Position numbers and translations under genes: made by a program. The notes beneath the pieces are model-generated. The model searched no databases. It had not been told where the DNA came from and was given only the letters and a program-made list of their open reading frames with translations. Positions 15,991-25,344 of a stretch of DNA of 64,000 nucleotides are shown one piece after another. Source of the stretch: Methylobacterium sp. WL1 (GTDB lineage Bacteria > Pseudomonadota > Alphaproteobacteria > Rhizobiales > Beijerinckiaceae); assembly GCF_008000895.1 (NCBI RefSeq), contig NZ_CP042823.1:1801001-1865000 (forward strand), written 5' to 3'. The stretch's first letter is position 1. Each line of letters opens with the position of its first letter.

Positions 15991-18636
15991 ATGAGGCCGA
16001 CGGAGACGTTCATCGACCTGATCCGGACGGTCAATCGCGACAACGCTTCGGAGGTCCTCGAGCGGCTGCACACGCTCGTGCCGGTCGACGATCAGGCCGG
16101 CCTCACCACGATACGACGGCATCTCGAGGCGCTCGCGTTCCGGCTCGAGGGCGACGACCAGCTCGGCGCCGCCGCCGACACCTACGATCTGATCGGCTCG
16201 CTGGTCCCGCACGAGCGCGAGCGCTGGGCTTTGGCCGCCGTCACCGCGCGCCTGCGCGACCTCTGCGGGCACGCTCGCTACGCGGAGGCCACGGCCCGCG
16301 TCCAGAGCCTGCGCGAGAGCGGCGACCCCGCCGCCATCCGCGACGGTGTCGCGACCTTGCTCCGGCTCGGTTGGGTGGCCGAGTGCCGGGGGGAGCCGGA
16401 AGCCTGCGCGCAGAGCTATCGGCTGGCCTACGAGCTGAACGGCGGTGACGACGGCATCACGACGGCGGACGGCTTTGCCGTGAGCACCAAGGTCAAGAAC
16501 CTGCGCCGGCTGCAGCTCGATGCCCTGCTCCCGGATCGGCGTTACGCGGACGCGATCGCGCTGCACGAGCAGACCCGTCACGTTTATTCGGCCGGGCCCT
16601 TCTCCGCCTACGACATCACCACGGCCAAGGCGCTCGCGGCGAGCGAGGGCGCCGCGTACACGGAGCTGCGGCCGGCGCGCAGGATCGCGCCTCCCGAACT
16701 CCGCTTCTTCGAGCCGCCCCCGGCCCTGCTGTCCGAGCGGGGCGAACTCGAAATGCCGTCCCAGTACCTCGCCTTTCTGAAGGAAGCCCGCGCGTTCCCG
16801 CGCAGCAACGTGGTCATCGCCGGCGACAAGCTCGTCTACGATCTGGCCGCGCATCCGCGCCGCCCGGACATCCTGCTGCAGGACGGGCTCAATCCGGACC
16901 AGATCATGATGGCCGCGTTCGGCGATACGCGCGCCCTCGTGGAAGTGCCCGAGGATCCGCACGTGGTCGAGGCCGGACTGATGATGTTCGGCCTCCAGAG
17001 CCGGAACTACGGGCATTGGTTCTGCGAGTACGTCCCGCGGATGCTCTGCTACAACGATCCGCGCTGCCCGGACGGGATCCCGCTGTGCATCGACGACCAC
17101 ATGCCCGGCTCGCACGAGGAGATCCTGCGCCTGCTCGATACGCGCGACCGGCCCGTGATCAAGCTGCCGCCCAAGCCCGTCGAATTCGGGCTCCTCGGGA
17201 TGGCGCCCCCGCCGGCGTTCTTCCCGTTCGAGATGAAGCCCGGGCGGCCGGTCTACGACGCGGTCTGGCCGGCTGATATCTTCGCGGCGGTGCGCGAGCG
17301 GATCCTCGAGAGCGCGCGTGAGCGCGGGGTCCTGTCGGACCGGACCGATCGGCGCCTGTTCATCTCGCGCAAGGCCTTCACCCAGCGGGCGCTGCTGAAC
17401 GAGGCCGAGATCGCCGAGCGCCTGCGTCCCCTCGGCTTCGAGGTGATCTACCCGGAGACGATGTCGTTCCTCGAACAGGTCGACGCGTTCCACTCGGCCG
17501 CCCTGGTGGTCGGCTCGTCGAGTTCGGCCCTGAGCAACGCCCTGTTCTGCCGGCCCGGCTGCCGGATCCTCGGCCTCATCCACGAGGAGCTGGCCTTCAA
17601 CTTCCGGGGCTATACCAGCTACATCGAGGTCGGGGGCGCGCGGATCCTGTTCCTGCGCGGCCGGACCCTCCACCGCCCGGGCGTGCACGCCTTCCACGTG
17701 AGCTACACCGTCGACCCGGGGAAGGTCGCCGCCGCGGTAGCCGCCTTGGAGAACGAGGTCGCGTCCGGCACGCCCGCCGGCTTCACGCTCTCGGACCCAG
17801 ACAGCCATGCCATCCGCGTGCCGGATGACGGCGTGCTTCAGTCGCCGGCCCGCGGGGAGCCCGCGCGGGTGGATCCCGCGCGCCAGGCACACATCACAAC
17901 CCTGGCGGCCGGTCCGCACGCGAGCCCGGACCAGGGCTTGTGCGCCCTGGAGGCGGTGGCCTACCTCGCTGGGGAACGCCATTCCGATCAGCCCGCCTGC
18001 GCCTCGCCCAGCCTCGCCGCCTTCGTCCGGACCTGGAGCGATGGCCTGCCGCAGGCGGAGCGCGACAGCCTGATCCTCCCGCTGGTCCCGAGTCTCGTCG
18101 GCACGCGTGGCTCGGAGGCCTTGGAGCGCCGGCGCATCGCGATGGTCGCCGATTGGCTCGTGCGCAGCCACGTGCCGGCTTGGTTCCGCCTGGCCAAGCT
18201 GAACGTCGAGGCGGACGAGCTGGCCGACCTGGCCGAACTCACCGACGTCGCCGATCTCACCTCCCTGTGCGATCACCTGAAGCGTGCGCGCAAGCGGGCC
18301 GCGGTCGCCAATCTCACCCTGCGGCAGACCGGCTCCGCGGTCCGGGCCGCGGCCTGGGATGCCACCCAGCAGGCCGCCTGGATCACCGTCCGGGACGCCT
18401 TGGAGGAGGCCGGGCCGCCGATCCTCGCTGCCGGCTGGGATGCGGCCTATGCGGCCGCCTACGCGGCGACCCGGGCCTACGGGAAGGCGCCGCTGGAGCC
18501 GACGCGTCGTGCGCTGGAGCAATCCGCCCTCGCCCTGGTCGAGCGTCTGATCGAAGCGCGAGACTCGGACTCGGCCGGGCCCGAGGCGCCGGCAGCCCCG
18601 GCATCGATGCACCTAAGCGCCGAACTCCGACCATGA
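15991..18636 (+). CDS. GT61 glycosyltransferase fused to an alanine-rich C-terminal domain
   Basis: An 881-residue protein. Residues 1-600 align in layout with the two GT61 paralogues at 10190 and 11987 (N-terminal MRPTETFIDLIRTVNR; catalytic half with GLQSRNYGHWFCEYVPRML, LFISRKAFTQRALLNE and ALVVGSSSSALSNALFC). After a linker, residues ~648-860 form a separate domain starting CALEAVAYLAGE and containing LVPSLVGTRGSEALERRR, MVADWLVRSHVPAWFRLA and an Ala/Trp-rich helical tail. I recall similar stand-alone hypothetical proteins in other bacteria and phages, without known function. Its stop overlaps the epimerase start (ATGA). The fusion is absent from the two paralogues. Confidence 0.82.
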   Translation: MRPTETFIDLIRTVNRDNASEVLERLHTLVPVDDQAGLTTIRRHLEALAFRLEGDDQLGAAADTYDLIGSLVPHERERWALAAVTARLRDLCGHARYAEATARVQSLRESGDPAAIRDGVATLLRLGWVAECRGEPEACAQSYRLAYELNGGDDGITTADGFAVSTKVKNLRRLQLDALLPDRRYADAIALHEQTRHVYSAGPFSAYDITTAKALAASEGAAYTELRPARRIAPPELRFFEPPPALLSERGELEMPSQYLAFLKEARAFPRSNVVIAGDKLVYDLAAHPRRPDILLQDGLNPDQIMMAAFGDTRALVEVPEDPHVVEAGLMMFGLQSRNYGHWFCEYVPRMLCYNDPRCPDGIPLCIDDHMPGSHEEILRLLDTRDRPVIKLPPKPVEFGLLGMAPPPAFFPFEMKPGRPVYDAVWPADIFAAVRERILESARERGVLSDRTDRRLFISRKAFTQRALLNEAEIAERLRPLGFEVIYPETMSFLEQVDAFHSAALVVGSSSSALSNALFCRPGCRILGLIHEELAFNFRGYTSYIEVGGARILFLRGRTLHRPGVHAFHVSYTVDPGKVAAAVAALENEVASGTPAGFTLSDPDSHAIRVPDDGVLQSPARGEPARVDPARQAHITTLAAGPHASPDQGLCALEAVAYLAGERHSDQPACASPSLAAFVRTWSDGLPQAERDSLILPLVPSLVGTRGSEALERRRIAMVADWLVRSHVPAWFRLAKLNVEADELADLAELTDVADLTSLCDHLKRARKRAAVANLTLRQTGSAVRAAAWDATQQAAWITVRDALEEAGPPILAAGWDAAYAAAYAATRAYGKAPLEPTRRALEQSALALVERLIEARDSDSAGPEAPAAPASMHLSAELRP

Positions 18637-19667
18637 GCGGCGGCCAAGGATTTGACGGGGCGCCTATCGATCCAACCGGAGCCAGCGCTTCGGCCCTCGC
18701 GGGGGCCCGCTGCCTCGTGCTGGGCGGCGCCGGCTTCCTGGGCCTGAACCTGTGTAACCGCCTCGCGCAAGCCGGCGCCGAGGTCACCTGCTTCAGCCGC
18801 AGCCACCCGCAAGCCGAGGTCCTCGACCGGCGCGTCGCCCGGGTGACCGGACAGTTCTCCGACCGGCTCGCCATCGCCAACGCGGTTGAGCGTCAGGACA
18901 TCGTCTTCCACCTGATCGCCGGATCGATCCCCGAGAGCTCGAATCGCGACCCGTCCGCGGAGCTCGCGGCCGCGCCGATCGCCACCCTGCACCTGCTCGA
19001 GATTTGCCGCTCGGCCCGGATCAAGAAGGTCGTGTTCGCGTCTTCCGGTGGGGCGATCTACGGGATCCCGCACGCTATCCCGATTCCGGAACATGCGCCG
19101 ACCGACCCGATCTCAGCCTACGGCATCAGCAAGCTGATGATCGAGAAGTCCTTGCATCTGTACCGGCATCTCCATGGGATCGATTATCAGATCCTGCGGA
19201 TCGCCAATCCGTATGGCCGGTTCCAGCTCGGCAACAGGCACCAGGGCTTGATCGGGAGCTACATCCACCGCGTGCTCGCGGACCTGCCGCTGGAGGTCTG
19301 GGGCACCGGCGAGGTCGTGCGCGACTTCCTGCACATCGACGATGTCAGCGATGCCTTCCTGGCCGCCATCCCGTATGACGGGCCGCACAAAGTGATGAAT
19401 GTCGGCAGCGGTGCGGGCCTGAGCGTCAACCAGATCATCGCCGAACTGGAGCGGGCCTTCGGGCGCGAGCGCCTGCCCTGCGTGTACAAGCCGAGCCGCG
19501 CGGCCGACGTGCCGGCCAACGTGCTCGACACCACGCTGATTCGGTCCGAACTCGGCTGGCGGCCCCGGGTCGCCCTGCGCGACGGGCTCACCGGTACGAT
19601 CGACTGGATGCGGGCCCATCTGGCGGAGGCGCGCGGGGACGGCGCGCTGTCGAACCCGGCCCGCTGA
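18633..19667 (+). CDS. NAD-dependent sugar nucleotide epimerase/dehydratase
   Basis: A 344-residue extended SDR. The Rossmann motif LGGAGFLG lies at residues 30-37, the active-site serine region as FASSGGAIYG, and the catalytic YGISK near 162-166. The segment RIANPYGRFQLGNRHQGLI and the later VVRDFLHIDDV are typical of UDP-glucose 4-epimerase-like enzymes. It probably supplies a sugar nucleotide (UDP-galactose type) to the flanking glycosyltransferases; a 4,6-dehydratase role is less likely from the motif set. ATG 18633 overlaps the GT61 stop, indicating coupling. Confidence 0.85.
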   Translation: MSGGQGFDGAPIDPTGASASALAGARCLVLGGAGFLGLNLCNRLAQAGAEVTCFSRSHPQAEVLDRRVARVTGQFSDRLAIANAVERQDIVFHLIAGSIPESSNRDPSAELAAAPIATLHLLEICRSARIKKVVFASSGGAIYGIPHAIPIPEHAPTDPISAYGISKLMIEKSLHLYRHLHGIDYQILRIANPYGRFQLGNRHQGLIGSYIHRVLADLPLEVWGTGEVVRDFLHIDDVSDAFLAAIPYDGPHKVMNVGSGAGLSVNQIIAELERAFGRERLPCVYKPSRAADVPANVLDTTLIRSELGWRPRVALRDGLTGTIDWMRAHLAEARGDGALSNPAR

Positions 19668-19800
19668 GGCCGTCAAAGCCCGAGAGTCGCCGTGCTCGGC
19701 GGCACAGCCGATCGTCGCCCGGCCAGGTATTTCGCGCTCCGCCCCGGAGCGGCCATGTTTCTCGCCGACAGGGCAGCTCTCCGATCCGCGAGGAGACCGC

Positions 19801-20475
19801 ATGTCCTTCCTGCACGATCTGCCCATTGCCGACCTGATCGCCAATTACGGCTACATCGCCATCTTCGTCATCATCACCCTGGAGAGCGCCGGCCTGCCGC
19901 TGCCGGGCGAGACGGTCCTGCTTACCTCGGCGGCCTATGCCGGCAGCACCGGCAACCTGAGCATCGCCCTCGTGGTGGCGATCGCCGCGACCGCCGCGAT
20001 CCTCGGCGACAATGCCGGCTACTGGGTCGGCCGCCGCTGGGGTCTGCCCCTTCTTCTGCGCAAGGGCCACATGATCGGCCTCGACCACGGCCGGCTCAAG
20101 CTCGGCCAGTACCTGTTCCGCCGGCACGGCGGGAAGATCGTGTTCTTCGGCCGCTTCACCGCGATGCTGCGCGCCTACGCGGCGGTCCTCGCCGGCGTGA
20201 ACAAGCTTGATGCCCGCCGCTTCATGTTCTTCAACGCCGTCGGCGGCGTCGCCTGGGCCTCGATCATGGGCTTCGGCGCGTATCTGTGCGGTCGCTCCAT
20301 CGAGAACGTCATGGGGCCCGTGGGCCTCGCGCTCCTGGCCTTCGTGCTGCTGGGCGCCGTAGCCCTATGGATGTTCATGCGCCGCCACGAGGCGCGCCTG
20401 ATGGTCGACGCCGAGGCCGCGATCCCCGGCCCGCTGGTCGCGGGCTCGGTCGCGCCGCAGGCGGTCGCGGGGTAG
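19801..20475 (+). CDS. DedA-family inner-membrane protein
   Basis: A 224-residue membrane protein of the DedA/VTT family. It shows ESAGLPLPGETVLL near residue 29, the GDNAGYWVGRRWG segment, and FFGRFTAMLRAYAAVLAG near 118, which includes the family's conserved arginine. Several hydrophobic segments are visible. DedA proteins are linked to lipid-carrier (undecaprenyl phosphate or phospholipid) translocation, which fits a polysaccharide locus, but the family is also common elsewhere. 133 bp without a visible gene precede it, so it may have its own promoter. Confidence 0.88.
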   Translation: MSFLHDLPIADLIANYGYIAIFVIITLESAGLPLPGETVLLTSAAYAGSTGNLSIALVVAIAATAAILGDNAGYWVGRRWGLPLLLRKGHMIGLDHGRLKLGQYLFRRHGGKIVFFGRFTAMLRAYAAVLAGVNKLDARRFMFFNAVGGVAWASIMGFGAYLCGRSIENVMGPVGLALLAFVLLGAVALWMFMRRHEARLMVDAEAAIPGPLVAGSVAPQAVAG

Positions 20476-20730
20476 GCAAAGCCACTCCCGGTCCGCGCGT
20501 AGCCACCCGACGCCAGGCTGCGCCCGGCGTTCTCTTCGCAGAGGATGCGCCGGCGCCACCCTGCGCCGGAGGCGCGGTGAGCCTCGGCAGATCGTCGTAC
20601 AGGCTGAAGCGCCCAAGGTTGACCGACTCCGGTGCCGATCGTATCACCCCGCCTCACGCGGCGTGCGGTCCGATCGCGCCTCTGATCCGGCCATTCCGCC
20701 GCATGATCCCATGCACGCATTCAGGACGTC

Positions 20731-21168
20731 GTGACTGAGACGGAGCCGACCTTGAGCGAGGACGTGGACGCGCTGCGGGCCGAGCTCGCCGAGACGCAGG
20801 CGAGGCTCAAGGACGCGCAGGGCGAGATGGCCCGGCTGGTGCGTCTGGCCGAGGCCGATCTCCAGCGCCGGCGGCCCGGCGAGCCATCGAGCGTCGTCGC
20901 CTCCTCGGTGCGCCGGCCCCCCGCCAAGGAGGTCGCGGCCCGGATCGCCAAGTTCGTGCATCTCTACCGGGAGGCCGCCGCGGCGAGCCCCGATCGGGCG
21001 CCGGTCGTCCCCGAGCAGACCATGCTCGACTGGCTCGAGACCTCCGGGCTGTTCGACCGGCACTTCTACCTGTCCTGCAACGACGACGTCGCGAATGCCG
21101 GCGCCGATCCGACGCGGCATTATTACAACCACGGCTCCGAGGAAGGGCGCCTTCCCGGCACCCTCTGA
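20731..21168 (+). CDS. Small coiled-coil protein with one glycan-locus repeat module
   Basis: A 145-residue protein. Residues ~8-45 are a predicted coiled coil (LRAELAETQARLKDAQGEM). Residues ~105-143 carry a single copy of the half-module found eight times in the RgpF/HAD protein: LFDRHFYLSCNDDVANAGAD, then HYYNHGSEEGRLPG. No catalytic domain is present, so it may be an adaptor or assembly protein for the surface-glycan machinery. The GTG start at 20731 has an AGGA four bases upstream; TTG at 20752 behind ACGGAG is an alternative. It lies 47 bp ahead of the double GT2 gene. Confidence 0.7.
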   Translation: MTETEPTLSEDVDALRAELAETQARLKDAQGEMARLVRLAEADLQRRRPGEPSSVVASSVRRPPAKEVAARIAKFVHLYREAAAASPDRAPVVPEQTMLDWLETSGLFDRHFYLSCNDDVANAGADPTRHYYNHGSEEGRLPGTL

Positions 21169-21215
21169 GGGGCCGGTCGAAGGACGTGGTCCCGAGCGTT
21201 CGAGGAATCTGATCG

Positions 21216-23621
21216 ATGCAGGACGGTGCAGGAGACGCCGCGCCGGGTGCGAGCACGGCGACGCCCGCCCTGGAGCCGTGGCAGGACGATTTCTCGACGA
21301 TCTATCGCAGCGGCCGGTTCGACCACATCTGGTACGCGGCGCGCTATCCCGATGTCGGCCTGACCGACCTCTCGCCGCTGGAGCACTACGTCAAATACGG
21401 CGCCCGGCTCGGGCGACAGCCGCGGGCCGACTTCACCGCCGAGCCCGACGAGAGCTTCGACGGCACCTTCGTCAATCCGTTCGCGGCCTGGATCCGCGCG
21501 CGCGCTGAGGCCGAGCCGGTGCCGGAATGGAACCGGCCGGTCGTGTCGGTCCTGTGCATCACCTACAACCAAGCCCGGTTCATCCGGCAGACCCTCGACA
21601 GCATCCTCGGCCAGGTCACGGATTTCCCGTTCGAGCTCCTGGTCGGCGACGACCGGTCGAGCGACGGCACCGCTGAGATCATCGCGGAGTATGCTGCGCG
21701 CCATCCCAACCTCGTGGCGGTGCTGCGATCTGAGAATCTCGGGCCGAACAAGAATTTCGCCGACCTCACGGCCCGCGCCCGCGGCGAGTACGTCGCGATC
21801 TGCGAGGGCGACGATTACTGGACCGATTCGAGCAAGCTCCAGCGCCAGGTCGAATTCCTGCGGACGAACCCGGAATTCACCCTGTGCTTCCACCCGGTGC
21901 GCGTCCTCTACGAGGACATGCCGGGCGTCGAGGAGATCTATCCGAAGCATTCGAGCCCGCAGCCGTCGCTGTCGGACCTCGTCGCGCACAACTTCGTCCA
22001 GACCAACAGCGTGCTCTATCGCTGGCGCTACCACGGCGAAGAGCCGTTCCGGCTCGACGAGGGCATCGCCCCGGGGGATTGGTACGTTCACCTGATGCAT
22101 GCCGAGGTCGGCCGCATCGGCTTCCTGCCCCAGGTCATGGCGGTTTACCGCAAGCACGCGGCCGGGATGTGGGCGACCTACGCCACCGAACTCGCTCGGC
22201 ACAAGAAGCTCGGCAATTCCGAGATCGCGTTCTTCCGGGCGCTCCGCGGCCATTTCGGCGGCCGCTACGCCGCGGGCTACGAAGCCTCGCAGAAGGCGAT
22301 CTTCCAGCGCCTGGCCGAGGCCTATCTCGACGAGGAGGATGTCCCGAGCCTGGGCGCCCTGATCGAGGCCAACCCCGACATCGCCCGGGCGGCCCTGCGC
22401 GACATGGGCCTCGACGCGCCCGACGAGCTCTCCGGCGATCCGGCAGCGCTGCGCGCCTGGCTCGAGGAACAGCTGACGGTCAGCGTGATCGTCACCGCCT
22501 ACAACCATGCCGCCTACATCCGCCGCTGCCTCGACGGGGTTCTGGCCCAGCGCGGCCTGTTCAAGCTGCAGGTGGTGATCGGGGACGATTGCTCCACCGA
22601 CGGGACGCCCGAGATCGTCGAATCCTACCGGGCGCGCGATCCGGAGCGGATCACCGTGCGGCCCCGGGCGAAAAACCTCGGCATGCTGCGCAACATGCAG
22701 GATTGCATCGCGGCTTGTACCGGCCGCTACATCGCCTTCTGCGAGGCCGACGATTACTGGCTGTCCGACCGCAAGATCGCGATGCAGCTGCGCATGCTGC
22801 GCAACGACCGCGCCCTCGATATGTGCTTCAACTGGGTCCTGCTGCACTACCCGGCGACCGGCTCCTACGTGCCGCACGACGAGCAGGGCCGCTACCCCAC
22901 CGGCACGATCAGCTTCCCGGTGCTGGCCAACGCGCCCCTCACCGCCAACTTCTCGTGCTGCGTCTATCGCGCCGAGGCCCTGCGCCGGGTGCCGGAGGCG
23001 TATTACGAGAATGCGGCGGCGGCCGACTGGCTGATGAACCTCTACGTCGCCGACAAGGGCCGCATCGCGTTCCTGCGCGAGCTGCTGTCGGTCTACACGG
23101 TCCAGGAGAAGGGCCAGTGGTCGGGCCTGCCCGAGGACATCAGGAACGCCCGGATCGCCGAGTACCAGAAGCAGTTCGCGCAGATCTTCGGCGAGGGGCG
23201 CGGCTTCGAGAAATACGAGGTCGGCTGCACGATCGCCGAACTCGACGGCGAATTGCCGGATCCCTTCGCCCGGGCGAACCTTGAAACGCCCCCGGACCGG
23301 GTCTGGGCCGAGATCCAGGACGGGCAGGTGGTGCTGTCCGGCTGGGTGGTCTCGGCGAGCCGGGCCAAAGCGACGCTCGTCGCCGAGGTCGACGGTGAGA
23401 TCCAGCGCCATCCCGTCGACGTGCACCGGCCCGACGTGATCGCGGCGGTGCTGGGCGACATGCCGACCACCATGGAGGAGGCGCGCTGCGGCTTCCGCCT
23501 CACCCTTCCTTACGCGCTCCACCTCGAAGTGCTGCTCTCGATCGAGGTCGAGCACGAGGTGTCGCCCTGGCTGTCGGTCATCTTCACGCACCGGGTGAAG
23601 CGGACCGACCGGCAGGGGTAA
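21216..23621 (+). CDS. Double GT2 glycosyltransferase with N-terminal repeat module
   Basis: An 801-residue protein. Residues ~25-65 contain one copy of the locus repeat module (RFDHIWYAARYPDVGLTDLS, then HYVKYGARLGRQP). Two GT-A (GT2) domains follow: the first from about 110, with VSVLCITYNQARFIRQTL, GDDRSSDGT and the metal site EGDDYW; the second from about 424, with VSVIVTAYNHAAYIRRCL, GDDCSTDGT and EADDYW. Both metal-binding sites are intact, so it may add two residues in alternation. The last ~110 residues are an unassigned beta-rich tail. A GAGGAA precedes ATG 21216. Confidence 0.87.
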   Translation: MQDGAGDAAPGASTATPALEPWQDDFSTIYRSGRFDHIWYAARYPDVGLTDLSPLEHYVKYGARLGRQPRADFTAEPDESFDGTFVNPFAAWIRARAEAEPVPEWNRPVVSVLCITYNQARFIRQTLDSILGQVTDFPFELLVGDDRSSDGTAEIIAEYAARHPNLVAVLRSENLGPNKNFADLTARARGEYVAICEGDDYWTDSSKLQRQVEFLRTNPEFTLCFHPVRVLYEDMPGVEEIYPKHSSPQPSLSDLVAHNFVQTNSVLYRWRYHGEEPFRLDEGIAPGDWYVHLMHAEVGRIGFLPQVMAVYRKHAAGMWATYATELARHKKLGNSEIAFFRALRGHFGGRYAAGYEASQKAIFQRLAEAYLDEEDVPSLGALIEANPDIARAALRDMGLDAPDELSGDPAALRAWLEEQLTVSVIVTAYNHAAYIRRCLDGVLAQRGLFKLQVVIGDDCSTDGTPEIVESYRARDPERITVRPRAKNLGMLRNMQDCIAACTGRYIAFCEADDYWLSDRKIAMQLRMLRNDRALDMCFNWVLLHYPATGSYVPHDEQGRYPTGTISFPVLANAPLTANFSCCVYRAEALRRVPEAYYENAAAADWLMNLYVADKGRIAFLRELLSVYTVQEKGQWSGLPEDIRNARIAEYQKQFAQIFGEGRGFEKYEVGCTIAELDGELPDPFARANLETPPDRVWAEIQDGQVVLSGWVVSASRAKATLVAEVDGEIQRHPVDVHRPDVIAAVLGDMPTTMEEARCGFRLTLPYALHLEVLLSIEVEHEVSPWLSVIFTHRVKRTDRQG

Positions 23622-23630
23622 GGCGGCGGG

Positions 23631-25280
23631 CTACCGCCCACCGCCGAGCAGGCGGCGGACGCGGGCGAGGGGCGTGCGCGGCCGGTCGAGTACCCGCGTC
23701 ACCTCGGCTGCCAACCGGGTGGCGACGATCTCGCGGGCCGGATCGTCGTAGTGGACGATGTCGTAGAAGGTCCCCTCCTCCCGATCGCGGAACAGTCCGC
23801 TGAGATCGAGCGCCGTGAAGGTGCTGCGATAGGGCCGTCGCGCCGCGAGTTCGGCCGTGAACGCCTCCAGCTTGGCGTACTGGCGGTCGAGATAGGCCAG
23901 GAACGCCCCCGAGGCGACGCCCCGCTCCACCGCGGTGAGGTGGCGCTTGCGCAGCACCGTCGGCTGCAGGACGCTCACGATCGGCACGGCGTGGTCGTGG
24001 GACAGCTTGGTCAGGCGGTGCGCGGCGAGCTGGTAATGGTGGACGATCGCGTCCTCCCAGCCGGGCGTCTGCCAGCCCACCTCCGCGCGCAGCCGCTTGA
24101 GCTCCTCGTAGATCAGCGTCACCAGGGCGTCATACGACAGGCCGTCCTCGCGCGCCCGGGGATCGTGGGTGTCGAAGAAGTGGTCGTAGAGCCGCTCGGT
24201 GATGAAGGCGTTGTACGGGTAGCCGGGCCGCGGATCGTAGGTCCAGGGCTGGAACAGGTCGGTGCTGCCGCTCATCACCACGATCGCGTCGGGCCGGTAG
24301 CCGACGAGCCGCGACCAGATCAGGTGGGTCATCTGCGTGAGGCAGCTCGACATCACGCCGAAATTGTAGACCCGCGCCGCGGCGAGCCCGTCCGCGCGCA
24401 GGATCCGCTCGAGGCGCCCCGGCAGGGTGTTGGCCAGCGTGCCGCCGTCGATGGTGGTCGAGTCTCCGACCACGAAGACCCGGGTCTCGCCCGGGGGCTT
24501 GTCCGCCGTGATGGCGGTGGCGTTGAGGAAGCCCTGGGCGTCGAACGGGACGCCGTAATGGCTCGCCCCCGGCTTGCCGGTGAACTGGATGTAGGGGCTC
24601 GGGTGGCGGGTGTTCGAGTCGAGATAACCGAAATGGTGCAGGAACTTGCGCCGGCGCGCGGCATCCTCGCTCTCGGGCGGCGCCCAGATCTGGTCGACGC
24701 CCGGCGCGGTGAGCGCGGCCAGCATCGCGGCCTGAAGCGCGGCGTTGCCGGCGGCGTTGAGGCTCACGCCGTCGTCGCTGAGATCGGGCCTGAGCGCCCC
24801 CGCGCCATTCGCCAGCACGGGATCGTGGTCGATGAAGCCGGCGCCGTATTCATGGACGTGGTCGCGCAGCCACGCGTTCACCTGTCCGATGAGTTCGAGG
24901 GGCCGCCCGGAAGCGGCGGGTGAGGCCGGGTCGACCGGCGGGATCGAGCCGACCCAGCTGCGCACGTAGAGGTCGCGGGTGTCGGCGAGCATCGCTCGGA
25001 TGTCGGCCACGATGCTCTCCAGCGACACGCCCGGAGCGCCGGCCAGGATGTCGTCGCGGCCGCAGATCAGGTGCAGGCCCCGGGCGCCGTAGAGGGCGAT
25101 CTCGGAGCGGAGCCGGCGCGCCATGTCCCGGGTCGTCTGGCCGGCGATCCCGCGCGGCACGGTCTGCGGGCCGGAGAAGGCCTGCGGCATCTGCGCCGTC
25201 CAGCCGGCCGTCACCGAATCGCCGAAGAACAGGATCGGCCCGAACGGAAAGAGCGGCCTGTCGCCGGCCGGCGCGCTCAT
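23631..25280 (-). CDS. Tandem SGNH/GDSL hydrolase-like protein
   Basis: A 549-residue protein with two SGNH-type domains. The first (residues ~14-190) has block I as FFGDSVTAGW and a GRDDILAG segment at the block III position. The second (residues ~255-530) has VVGDSTTIDGG, VVMSGSTDLFQPW and a terminal DIVHYDD resembling the catalytic Asp-x-x-His. No signal peptide is seen, so it probably acts in the cytoplasm. SGNH proteins in glycan loci often add or remove acyl groups on sugars; that role is inferred. It converges on the double GT2 gene with a 9-bp gap. Confidence 0.72.
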   Translation of the reverse strand: MSAPAGDRPLFPFGPILFFGDSVTAGWTAQMPQAFSGPQTVPRGIAGQTTRDMARRLRSEIALYGARGLHLICGRDDILAGAPGVSLESIVADIRAMLADTRDLYVRSWVGSIPPVDPASPAASGRPLELIGQVNAWLRDHVHEYGAGFIDHDPVLANGAGALRPDLSDDGVSLNAAGNAALQAAMLAALTAPGVDQIWAPPESEDAARRRKFLHHFGYLDSNTRHPSPYIQFTGKPGASHYGVPFDAQGFLNATAITADKPPGETRVFVVGDSTTIDGGTLANTLPGRLERILRADGLAAARVYNFGVMSSCLTQMTHLIWSRLVGYRPDAIVVMSGSTDLFQPWTYDPRPGYPYNAFITERLYDHFFDTHDPRAREDGLSYDALVTLIYEELKRLRAEVGWQTPGWEDAIVHHYQLAAHRLTKLSHDHAVPIVSVLQPTVLRKRHLTAVERGVASGAFLAYLDRQYAKLEAFTAELAARRPYRSTFTALDLSGLFRDREEGTFYDIVHYDDPAREIVATRLAAEVTRVLDRPRTPLARVRRLLGGGR

Positions 25281-25344
25281 GCGGTCGCCCTCGTCATGGG
25301 TGGCGTCATCGTCCGTGATGCGGGCTGTCGTCCGGCACGCCGGG

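Noticed and set aside
15253..18612. 1119-codon open frame on the minus strand
   Set aside because: It lies fully antisense to the GT61 fusion and acyltransferase genes, is Arg/Gly/His-rich without domain signals, and is explained by third-position GC bias.
21123..23591. 822-codon antisense frame under the double GT2 gene
   Set aside because: Same shadow effect; no family motif, whereas the plus strand has two intact GT2 domains.
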